Shown here: positions 45,628-55,109 of the stretch, piece by piece
How the letters are laid out: each line of letters begins with the position of its first letter
Numbering within the stretch: position 1 is the stretch's first letter
NCBI GenBank assembly: GCA_963377175.1
Contig: CAUJNA010001635.1
Location: 335,907-399,906, forward strand
DNA from: Effrenium voratum
Lineage: Eukaryota; Sar; Dinophyceae; Suessiales; Symbiodiniaceae
Direction: 5' to 3'
DNA length: 64,000 nt
Notes under the pieces: model-generated
What the model saw: the letters and a program-made list of their open reading frames with translations, nothing else
The model's database searches: none
Told to the model about the DNA's origin: nothing
Made by a program: the position numbers and the translations under genes

Positions 45628-45998
45628 CTCGGGGGGAGGGGGGGGGGCTGGGGTGCTGGGCGTTTGGGGAAAGGTCTTGTTGAAGGGGCATACAAAACAA
45701 AACGGGGAATCCGATTGGATTGACCAAAGGAAGAGGTGGACGTCTTTTGTTTAGCCTGTGCTTCATGCACTGCTGGCCAAAGGGAGACAGCAGAATCAGA
45801 ACGCCTGATGTCTGAAACACAAATTGAATAAAGAGGCACACCAAGAAAGGTAATGTCCAAATGGGATTAAAAAACGCACGCGTAATAAAGACTTCTCGGG
45901 GCCCAAAATAATTAGTAAATGCACCTGAATTAAAGACAAGCCCCTGCCCCCCCCACCCATGAACAAAAAAGTCCCCAAAAAAAAGTCCCCAAAAAAGT

Positions 45999-46508
45999 CA
46001 CCTCTTGGCTAACTACCTAGCCAACTTCAATCCCAGGTGATGCTGGTGAAGCTTAATGCTTTCTCCCAAAAAACCAAACTGCAGACCTTGCCCAAAATCA
46101 AGTTTTCTTACATGTCTCTTGCTTAAAAACAGCCCACCATCAAACCCACAAAGGGGGTAGTACTTCAAGCCCCCAAATTTTAAGCCCAAGACTTTATTGC
46201 AGGGGCCCCTATAATAAAGTCTTACTGCATGGCCCCCCCCTGAAAAATGCAACTTCCTACATGCAGTTACCTCTTGGCTAACAACCTAGCCAACTTCACA
46301 CACAATCCCAGCTGATGCTGATGCTGATGCTGGTGAAGCTTGTTGCTTTCTCCCCAAAATCCAAACTGCAGACCTTGCCCAAACTCAAGTTTTCTTACAT
46401 GTCTCTTGTTTAAAAACTGCCCACCCTCAAACCCACAAAGGGTGTAGTACTTCAAGCACCCAAGTTTTAAGCCCAAGACTTTATTCCAGGGGCCCTTACA
46501 ATAAAGTC
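45999..46508. repeat. ~240-bp tandem duplication
   Basis: Two units (about 45999-46228 and 46266-46508) share CCTCTTGGCTAAC, CTGCAGACCTTGCCCAAA, GTTTTCTTACATGTCTCTTG and TAAGCCCAAGACTTTATT. Differences include an in-frame expansion of GATGCT in unit two. On the minus strand both units keep matching frames (KRHVRKL...FGQGLQFGF). Whether this reflects coding or only recent duplication is unclear. Confidence 0.85.
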
Positions 46509-46770
46509 AAATGCAGACTCAGTTCCAAATCTGAAAAGGAAGCTCCAGCAATACTAAATCAAATGCAAACTCAGTTCCAAATCTGAAAAGGAAGCTCCAG
46601 CAATACTAAATCAAATGGAAACCCAGTTCCAAATCTGAAAAGGAAGCTCCAGCAATACTAAATCAAATGCAAACTCAGTTCCAAATCTGAAAAGGAAGCT
46701 CCAGCAATACTAAATCAAATGGAAACTCAAGTCTACCAATACTAAATCTAATGGAAACTCACCTCAAGAT
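46509..46770 (+). repeat. 52-bp satellite, four units plus a decayed fifth
   Basis: Units start at 46509, 46561, 46613 and 46665 with AAATG(C/G)A(A/G)AC and contain CAGTTCCAAATCTGAAAAGG then AAGCTCCAGCAATACTAAAT. Units differ at one to three positions. A shortened unit with CTACCAATACTAAATC follows. The core is related to the degenerate arrays at 2.6 and 3.3 kb. Confidence 0.95.
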
Positions 46771-47009
46771 ACTATTCCCCATGCCCCCATCGTTGAGGGG
46801 GGGGGGGGCTCCCGTTTACTAATCCACATTGGACATTATTCATTTTACACATCCCAAACCTAGCTTTGAAGTGCTTTCCATTCCCAATCTTTGTATTGAA
46901 TTCTCCCAAATCTGATTGGGGGTCTAGTTGGACAGGATTTTAGCTGCATGATTCTCGTAGTGGATGTACCAAGCACCCCATTCCAATCATCCAAAGCCCC
47001 CCTCCGCCG

Positions 47010-47101
47010 CCCCGCCCGGAAGTCCGGACAGGCCGCCAGCTCTTTCAGCTCCACAGCCCGCGCGGCGGCGCCCTTCTGGAGGATCCGATTCACATCTTGG
47101 C
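47010..47101 (-). CDS. Candidate exon, possibly helical repeat
   Basis: After a GTGTTCGAG acceptor the minus strand reads QDVNRILQKGAAARAVELKE and continues LAACPDF. It is GC-rich and helical. V-N-R-I-L is similar to a PPR motif start but the tryptophan is missing, so family membership is only suggested by strand, composition and neighbours. The 3' end is approximate. Confidence 0.33.
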
Positions 47102-47368
47102 CTCGAACACCGTCGGCTGAAGCCGTGCGCCGGCATCGAAGCGGGGAAAAACCGGGAACAAAAAACCAAGGCCACGACCCTTTCATGGGCACAACGGACA
47201 AACTTGTTAAACATAAAGACCATCAGTATTGAGCCTCAACTGCTCAAACGGGCTTGTTTTTAAGATCGCCGCAAGACTAGATGGCCTAAGGGAGCCCTTT
47301 CAGGTTCCATGTAGTGGACTTGGGGTCATCAATCCTTTGAGAACTTTGGATCATGGGTGTGTCTTAAA

Positions 47369-47451
47369 ATAGGGGACCTCCAAAATGGTGGCTTCCTTTT
47401 GGTTTGCCTTTAATCAGCCAAAAGGGGGGTAGCCTCAAAAGAAGGCACTCA
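47369..47451 (+). repeat. Dispersed hairpin element, near-complete copy
   Basis: GGGGACCTCCAAAATGGTGG, CTTCCTTTTGGTTTGCC, TTTAATCAGCCAAAAGG, GGGGTAGCCTCAAAAGAAGG. All blocks are in order. Confidence 0.8.
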
Positions 47452-50099
47452 TGGTTGCTTGTGGCTCCCCAGCAGCTCCGAAGCACACCCTTCTCAAGGT
47501 GAAATGGGGTCCATTCTGGAGGTCTGCTCGGCCCCCAAGAAGTCAGTTTCGGATGGGCTTGGACAGTTTCGGATAGGCTTGGAGGGTCCGTCACTTGACA
47601 CTTCCTCCACATGTAGCTGTCGATGTTTTGCAGACAGCTGCCCAAGAAAGTGACTTGTCTTGGCTAGTTCTGCCCGGATTGCTGTGACCTCAACCAGTCA
47701 ACTAGTCTTCTCACATCCCCTGCTCTGCTATCGATTTGTGACAGTTCATCCAAGAAGCTCTTCAGCACAGGAGGCAGGGCCTCAGCTGAAAACTGTGCAG
47801 TCGGAATTTGTTGAACAGCAGGGCAAAGGGACCCCTCTGGTCAGCGAAGAGCAAATTAAGTTTGCCATGGATAAATTTGTGCAAGCCCCATTTTGTGCAA
47901 GTCCACTCAGAACTGATCCGAACTGGGTTACGGGCCATGCGAAACCATCACTGCAAAATTACTGAGGAGGGAACTTGTTGCGCGAATGAATCACAATTCC
48001 TTTGTGGGTACGTGTGTTGTTTTGAGTGTGCCCTTGTTGGGTGATTTTGAGGAAAACCGACGTGTCTGTGACTGAAAACCATGGCTGGCGTCAAAGTCCC
48101 AGGAAAACTCTTCGAGCACCGCGGAGCTAAACATTGTCTTAGGAAACATGTCAACTCATTGGTGGCAGCAAACGCGCTCCAGCAAAAGATAAACTCAATT
48201 TTGGCGGGTATTAGAACATCCCGCTGGTTTCCATAGTTTGGGGGGGGGGGGGTCCAAATTGGGTTCTTACCGTCAAAGAGTTGCTGTCTTTCCGCTCAGC
48301 TCCCGAGGACCAAGCCGAGGCGGACTGCTGCATCCTCTCGCAAGTTGGCTGAAGATTGAATCGGATGTCATTTTCTTTGCCAGACCATCCCGTGCAATGC
48401 TTATCACATATTTTGCCTTTTCAACCGTCCGTTTTGTTCTCCGCAAAATGCAACGCAACGGGCCAGCGTAAATCACTCACATCGGCTGATCAAACATGTA
48501 CAACACGGCGCAGGCTCGGATTTGCGCGGATGGTGCGCATTCGCTTTGCACACCGAAGAAACCAATGAGAAAATCCAATCAGAACGCCTTGTCGGAATGG
48601 TGCAACCTGTCTGTTTGGGAAGATTTCCTCCCCGTCAATGGAAAGGTCCCTAAAAGAATCACCTTGTGCCTTTGAACAAATAGCAGTCAGTTTCCTGCCC
48701 CCAGCACCAAGCGCATGCCAAAGAAGGAAACACTGCACCCTTCAAAATATAGTTTTGGCACTGTCGCTGAGTCTGATTTTGCCTACATGGAAACCCTCGA
48801 ATGAAACCTGGGAGGGGTACCCATAAACAACGGTTGGATTCCAAGTAGGGCGATTCCTTCTACTGGGCCTGGGTCAAGATGGAACATGTATTTCTTTGGG
48901 AACTATAGCCTGACACGAGCCTCTTCGGGACTGAGACAAGTCTGGCCCTGTTTCGCAAATGCTCCTCAGCCGATCTTTGAGACATTGACACGCCCTTGTT
49001 TCGCAATCGGCAATTGTATCCTCGACTCCACCCTCGAGGACCCATATTGGCCTGTGTTTGAACATGAATCACTTGTCCGGAATACATGCTACACCAGGTG
49101 TACATTGAAGCATTGCGCAAAACGCAGCTTCTTCGCTCAAACCTGATTCAGACCCGGTCGATGAGGACCATGGGTTGAAACTGCTCCTTTCAAGTTAAAA
49201 GCCCTGTTCGGACTGAGAACCCCTGCAACAAACCGAATTGTTGGCCAAACAAACGCACACACACACACACATCAACTGACGAAACAATATTGTCAGGCAA
49301 TCAATCCATCTGTTGAAACCTCAAGAGCCTGCTCTCATGCAGAGAGTCGAGCGAGCAAAACTAGGCCATGTTCCGTGGGGCTACGGTTTTGGGAGCGGCA
49401 CCCTGCTTAATACAAAGGGCCACACTGTGGGAGTTTCTTGCGTTCATGTGTCAAAAGCAACAGATCAAGCGCCAAAATCAGCAAAGCTGCAGAATCATCG
49501 ACTGCGAGCCCTTGACTGTGGATGCTCATCATTTTGGCATGAATGTGGATGATGAGCGCCTTTTCTGAAGGGAACGTAACTTAAGCATTAAGCTTCAAAA
49601 GCCCCGGACCGTTGTGTGCAAGGTCTTAGTAGCACCTTGTCCGAATCAGCGCAACGGGCGGCACGAGACCTGCACCGTGCAGCAATACCTTGCACCTGGG
49701 CTTCAACCTACCTCGTGTGACACATTCGCCCAGAGAGGTCAAAGGACGCCAGATTCACTACAAGGATGCCAGCGCCATGCAGTGCACAAGCATCTCAACA
49801 ATTTAAAACTGGTATACAAACCAAAGAACTCCTGCAACAAGTCCAACTTGTTCAATACACACGTCATAACGGGCAAACAGCTTGCCTAAGTCTCGGAATG
49901 AGCTCAATCACCTTCACAGGAAAAAGCAAGCGATTCACTCCAGGTTGCATACTTTCACCCGGAAGCCTGACACAACTACAATGCGACAAGTGTGCTGGCG
50001 ATCTGCAGAAACAAACACCAACTGAAGAGAGGGGAACATGATGGATACCGCTCAATCAAACCCTGCGAGAGTTATCCACACAGGCCCGGAAACGTCCTG
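47452..50099. other. No gene recognised
   Basis: Overlapping short frames on both strands. A 13-14-bp G-run is at 48239-48252 and a CA repeat at 49256-49270. Nothing else stands out. Confidence 0.4.
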
Positions 50100-50215
50100 A
50101 GATAAGCTTCCCGGGCTGGTCTTGGGCAGCCTCCCTAGCGAGATTCCAGGCACCATTGCTCGCCCGGATGTTGGCAGCACTGATCAGCATCGCCCGCCAA
50201 ATGCCGGCAGGTCCA
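50100..50215 (-). CDS. PPR-like exon
   Basis: The minus strand reads GIWRAMLISAANIRASNGAW and continues NLAREAAQDQP. A-M-L-I-S-A-A ... G-A-W-x-x-A-x-E-A matches the second half of a dinoflagellate-type pentatricopeptide motif, with the same W-x-x-A spacing as the other exons. The frame stays open to a TGA at about 50056, so the 3' limit is provisional, and a single clear acceptor is not obvious upstream (TGGAG or GAAG are possible). It is the most upstream PPR-like segment on this strand, about 5 kb below the end of the cold-shock gene, and could mark the beginning of the PPR gene series. Confidence 0.4.
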
Positions 50216-50692
50216 CGTGCTCCACTTCATGCAAGGTTTGCTGGTGGCTAGGTGGCTCAAGATACTTGCTCGGCTGAGCAAAGTGTACTGAATGCAGTGC
50301 TCCATGATCTGCTACGTTTGTCTCCGTTTGGCTTCCTTTGCCAGCGCCAAAAATTGCGGGTATCTCAAGTCGCACGTGCCTGCCTGCCAAGGCTATCTTC
50401 GGACAAAAACAGCCAAACTCCCACACGGCAAGGTGCAACGAGTCCTACGCATCTTCCTGCGCCTGTTTCACCGTCGCCCAGTTGTCGCTAATCCACTTGA
50501 CGAAAAGCCGGCCATCAGGCGAAAGGTTCAAACCTGGAAGTGGCGTGTTAAAACTTGGGAACCTTCAGAACTCGCGGCTGCCTGGCCGGAACTCAGATGC
50601 CAACCAGTGAAGTCAATTTGTGAAATGCAAAGGGAATGGGAGCCCAAGCACAACCTGAAAATCGAACACACAGTTCAAATCAGAACAAAGCA

Positions 50693-50801
50693 ACCAACCA
50701 ACATAACCGACCAACCGACCAGCCGACCAATCAATCGACCAACCGACCAACCGACCAAGCGACCAAGCGACCAAGCGACCAAGCGACCAACCGGCGCTAA
50801 A
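50693..50801 (+). repeat. 8-bp CGACCAAC / CGACCAAG tandem array
   Basis: About 13 units; the first half is CGACCAAC with variants, the second half has four successive CGACCAAG units. Long Pro/Thr frames and minus Leu/Val/Gly/Trp frames are artefacts. Confidence 0.95.
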
Positions 50802-51492
50802 TAAATGCACAGCACTGAGGTTCCCGGGTGGAGTTTCAAATCAAACCAGTCCCAACACCACACTCTGATCTCTCGACTCTCCATTCGGTTTGCCCCCCCT
50901 CACCCAAAAATTAAGCCCCTAGTGTGGAACCCCCGTAAATCTCCATTGGGATCTGCAATCCTTTTTGCAGGGGGTGTCCAGACTTGAGCTGTTGTCGCCG
51001 GTGTCCAGACTTAAGCCGTCGCGCCTGGTCCAGGCTCATGCGATGGCTGCGATGTCACGTCACTCTTGGTCCGGCCCTGGGCGTCTGTCTGCAATAAAAC
51101 CGAATTTTCGTGGACTGGCTGGGCCTCAAATGTCCGACCCCGTCTTGGCAAAAGGGCAGGCGCACGAGAAGGGTCAGCGATGTGCTGGGGACGCTGAGGA
51201 TGTTAACGCTTTGATTTGTAGGATTCAATTCGGACGTTAGACCCAGGCGATGCTGGGATGCGAACATTTATCGTCCCAGAAACTAATCAAAGGGAAGTTT
51301 AGAAGGAACTTCCGTGTTACGGCAACTAATTGAAAGCTAGCTCTCTCTGAGACAGATGAAGAGAAGGAACAAGCACGCGAGAAAATATGCGCGCGCGTGT
51401 GGTGGGAGAAAGGAATCTGCAAAAAGCGTGGCCCCGTGCGTGAATTGGTGTCTCCGGAGAGCTGGAAGCTAGCCTGTTCGCGGCGCCTGGTC

Positions 51493-51546
51493 GAAGCGCG
51501 TTCGGAGCGCGTTCGGGGCGGGCTCGGAGCGGGCTCGGAGCGCGGG
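51493..51546 (+). repeat. GGAGCGCGTTC / GGAGCGGGCTC minisatellite
   Basis: Five imperfect 10-11-bp GC-rich units just before the 41-bp array. Confidence 0.8.
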
Positions 51547-51587
51547 CACATTGGCACGGCAACGCGGAGGTTTCGCAAGGGCTGAAT

Positions 51588-52018
51588 TGCGTGGCAGGCG
51601 CAGCACTTTCGCAAGGTGAGGTGAAGATTGCGTGGCAGGCGCGGCACTTTCGCAAGGTCAAGTTTTCCCAAGGTTGGAATTGCGTGGCAGGCGCAGCACT
51701 TTCGAAAGGTCAGGTACAGATTTCGTAACAGGCGCAGCACTTTCGAAAGGTCAGGTACATATTTCGCGGCAGGCGCAGCACTTTCGCAAGGTCAGGTACA
51801 GATTTCGTGGCAGGCACAGCACTTTCGCAAGGTCAAGTACAGAATTCGTGGCAGGAACAGCACTTTCGACAGGTCAGGTACAGAATTCGTGACAGGCGCA
51901 GCACTTTCGCAAGGTCATGTACATAATTCGTGGCAGGTGCAGCACTTTCGCAAGGTCAAGTGCAGATTTCGTGGCAGGCGCAGCACTTTCGCAAGATCCA
52001 GTGCAGAAATCGTGGCGC
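51588..52018 (+). repeat. 41-bp satellite, about ten units
   Basis: Consensus CGTGGCAGGCGCAGCACTTT then CGCAAGGTCAGGTACAGATT. Spacing is mainly 41 bp; units differ at a few sites (GTGGCAGG/GTAACAGG, CGCAAGG/CGAAAGG). Open frames across it are artefacts of the unit. Confidence 0.95.
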
Positions 52019-52020
52019 GC

Positions 52021-52569
52021 GCAGCGAAGTCAACTTTCGCAGCCGGGGCTCGAAAATCGCAGCTTTTAAGTACGGTAGTACGCGAAGTCCACTTTCGCAG
52101 CTGAAGCTTGAACATCGAAACTTTTAAGTACGAAAGTAGTACGCGAAGTCACACTTTCGCAGCCGGGCTTGAAAATCGCAACTTTTCAGTACGAAAGTAG
52201 TACGCGAAGTCCACTTTCGTAGCTGGGGCTTGAAAATTGCAACTTTTAAGTACGAAAGTAGTACGCGAAGTCCACTTTCGCAGCTGGGCTTGAAACTCGC
52301 AACTTTTAAGTACGAAAGTAGTACGTAAAGTCCACTTGCGAAAATTGCAACTTGTCAGTACGAAAGTTACGGAAGTCAACTTTCGCAGCTAGGTCTTCAA
52401 AATCGCAATTTTTAAGTACGGAAGTAGTACGTGAAGTCCATTTCCGCAGCTGCTGGAAAATCACGACTTTTAAATACGAAAGTAGTACGTGAAGTCCAAT
52501 CGCAACTTTTAAGTACAAAAGTAGTACGCGAAGTCAACTTTCGGGGCTTGAAAATCGCAACTTTTAAGT
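52021..52569 (+). repeat. ~61-bp satellite, about nine units
   Basis: Consensus GTACGCGAAGTCCACTTTCG, CAGCTGGGGCTTGAAAATCG, CAACTTTTAAGTACGAAAGTA. Units shorten and diverge toward the GATA side (42-50 bp). Shares the ACTTTCGCA core with the preceding 41-bp satellite. Confidence 0.95.
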
Positions 52570-52864
52570 GCAGATATAGATGATAGACAGATAGAGAGAT
52601 AGCTAGAGACATAGATAGAAAGAGAGATAGAGAGAGAGATACATAGACAGATAGAGAGAGAGAGAGATAGATAGATAGATAAATAGAGACAAAGAGCGAG
52701 ATAGATAGATAGATAGACAGAGATAGAGATAGAAAGAGAGATAAATAGATAGATAGATAGATAGCGAGATAGATAGAGAGATAAATAGATATATAGATAA
52801 ACAAACAAATAGATAGATAGAGAGAGAGATAAATAAATAGATAGAAAGAGAGATAGAGAGATAG

Positions 52865-52895
<31 letters not shown>

Positions 52896-53137
52896 TAGAA
52901 AGATAGATAAATAAGAGAGATACATAGATAGATAGAAAGAAAGGTAGATAGAAAGACACAGAGATGGATAAATACACAAGATAGAGAGATAGACAGATAG
53001 ATAGAGAGATAGAGAGATAGACAGATAGAGAGAGAAATAAATAGATAGGTAGATAGAGGGATACACAGAGAGATAGAGAGATAGATAGATACATAGATAC
53101 ATAGGGAGATAGAACGATAGAGAGACAGATAGATAAT

Positions 53138-53202
<65 letters not shown>

Positions 53203-53390
53203 GCGCGGGAGATAGATGGAGAGATAGATAGATAGAAAGAGATAGAGAGAGAAAGATATAGAGAGATAGATAGAAAGAAAGAGAGATAGAGAGATAGATA
53301 GAGAGATAGCCAGATAGATAGATAAACAAACAGAAGATAGATAGACAGATAGATAGATAGAAAGATAAAGAAATAGATAAATACATAGAG

Positions 53391-53443
<53 letters not shown>

Positions 53444-53810
53444 CATAGATAGATAGATAGATAGATAGGTTGATGGATAGATAAATAGAAATATAGATAG
53501 ATAGATAGATAGATAGATAAATAGATAGAGAGGTAGATAGCTAGATAGACAGACAGATAGAGAGAGAGAGAGAGATAGAGGGATAGAGAGATAGATAGAC
53601 TGAAAGAAAGAGAGAAAGAGAGATAGGAAGATATATAGATAGAGAGATAGAGAGATAGATAGATAGATAGATAGAGAAGATAGATAGAGAGATATATAGA
53701 TAGATAAGCAGGTAGATAGCTAACACGAGAGATAGATAGATAGGTAGTTAGGTAGATAGATAGGTAGAGAAAGATAGATAGATAGACAGATAGATAGACA
53801 GAGAAGAGAC
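52570..53810 (+). repeat. 1.24-kb GATA/GACA/GAGA array
   Basis: GATA tetramers interspersed with GAGA, GACA, AATA and CATA; uninterrupted GATA runs at 53130-53202 and 53395-53470. On the minus strand TATC units give long Tyr/Leu/Ser/Ile frames that are not genes. Confidence 0.97.
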
Positions 53811-53990
53811 AAAAGAAAGAACAGCACAAACACAAGCAAACGAAAGAAAGAAAAGACAGATAGACAGAAGGAAAGAAGGGAGGAAGGAAGGAAAGAAAGC
53901 ACGAAAGGAAGAATGACGGGAAAAAAAAAAAAAAAAAACAATGAAAAGGAAGAAGAAGAGAAAAAGAGTCAAGAAAAGAAAGAGAAAGAT
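53811..53990 (+). repeat. Purine-rich tract with A18
   Basis: GAAA/GGAA-rich sequence with about 18 consecutive A at 53922-53939, continuing the composition of the GATA array. Confidence 0.85.
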
Positions 53991-54004
53991 AACTATAGTT
54001 TCTA

Positions 54005-54128
54005 TATTTTTGAAACTTCCGCCCACCGGCTTCGCCGGCTCTACTGGTAGTGCGTTGCCGTAAAGGGACCAGCGCCTGACACCCCCGGCATCGCCGGTTG
54101 CTTGCGGACAGCAGGCTTCCACAAGCAC
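54005..54128 (-). other. Isolated GC-rich segment, possible gene fragment
   Basis: Immediately beside the purine tract, the minus strand reads GDAGGVRRWSLYGNALPVEP and continues AKPVGGSF. The R-x-W-x-L-x-G-N-A-L-P-V pattern resembles conserved motif X of cytosine-5 DNA methyltransferases, some of which are carried by dinoflagellate retroelements. No other methyltransferase motif is visible, and GCCGGCGAAGCCGG hairpins in the DNA make composition bias a real alternative. Confidence 0.22.
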
Positions 54129-55035
54129 GCTTTAAAGAGCCTTCATTTCACGTATCTTCTGTTTCACCAATGCTGGAACTTCCTGGGAAAGGATGATGAT
54201 CCAAACTCATCTTACATAGTAAGCAAATAATTGTTCTGAAAACCCAACCCATGAATTGATGGATATCAGCCCTGTTCACGAAAAACGTAAACGTGGACCA
54301 TAATTAGATTTAGGCACTGCTTCAGTTTCTGGAATATGTGCGAATAATGCTTGTTGGTTAGGGTCAGCCACTGGAAAGTGCAACATGTTGGGCAAGCAGC
54401 TGATTTCTGGTGACCTTGACATGTCTGGAGGCAACAAAATTGGGTCCCGCTGACTTGGCTGCCTGCAACAGACTGGACAAGACGAGCGAAGCCAATCGGT
54501 TAACAGCATCTCTGAACTCGCACGTCATGCTCGTGGACCTGCTAAACAAAAGGACCACACCGCTGATTGCCGTAAACTCTCCTTTGGCCTTGAGCGCCAA
54601 ACTGACCCCTGGGCGTCGCTGCATGCCAATATGAGAAGTACATGTTGATGCAATGAACCCACGTCATTGGTAGTCTGTAACCAGCTTCCCTCCAGTTGGT
54701 GGCTTGGATTCATTGTTCATGTATAGAGTCTTGTTCCGTACACAATATCAAACATTGCACCTGACTCGGGTTTCTTTGTTCTTGGGCTTCGCGCGCGGTC
54801 GGCTCGTGCCTCGCACCTGAGGTCGCTCACTGAAAGTCTCAAAAGAGCTGTGCCAAGTGCACTGGGCCAAAAGGGGCTTTCGTGACGCCATTGTTCCGCT
54901 TACAACCTGCCACGCTTGTTTGGAGGCAGGCTTGGGTACGCATAGCCTAAAATTGCCCCTGGTTTGCCAAGTCCCCGTAGACCGCCCTGGTTTGCCTTGG
55001 CTGAATTCTGACCTCGATTGGGGTCGATCGCCACT
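54129..55035. other. No gene recognised
   Basis: Sequence downstream of the cold-shock gene. Frames at 54364-54634 are open on both strands without a recognised domain. A 3' untranslated region of the upstream gene could extend here; dinoflagellates lack a reliable AATAAA signal, so its end cannot be placed. Confidence 0.4.
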
Positions 55036-55109
55036 TCAATTCGCCAAGCTCCCTGGGGCGCTTGCAGGAGCTCCGCCAATGCCAGTGACCCGGACGCAGT
55101 ACTTCTTGC
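55036..55109 (-). CDS. Cold-shock gene, fourth recognised exon, probable 3' end
   Basis: Acceptor CCTTCCGGGAG; completes a glycine codon and reads KKYCVRVTGIGGAPASAPG, then SLAN and TGA. V-R-V-T-G matches the last strand of the domain (usually A-x-N-V-x-G). GC dinucleotides after GGA or CCT could serve as further donors, so the terminal status is provisional. Confidence 0.75.

Noticed and set aside
50693..50801. Spaced 8-bp repeats as a possible CRISPR-like array
   Set aside because: Units are contiguous without spacers; it is a simple tandem repeat in a eukaryotic context.
52412..53835. Minus-strand frames up to 344 codons rich in Tyr/Leu/Ser/Ile, resembling membrane proteins
   Set aside because: Translation of TATC repeats; no non-repeat coding sequence.
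54007..54090. CCGGCTTCGCCGG hairpins as a bacterial terminator or contamination
   Set aside because: No T-run follows, flanks are typical of the window, and a coding reading is possible on minus.
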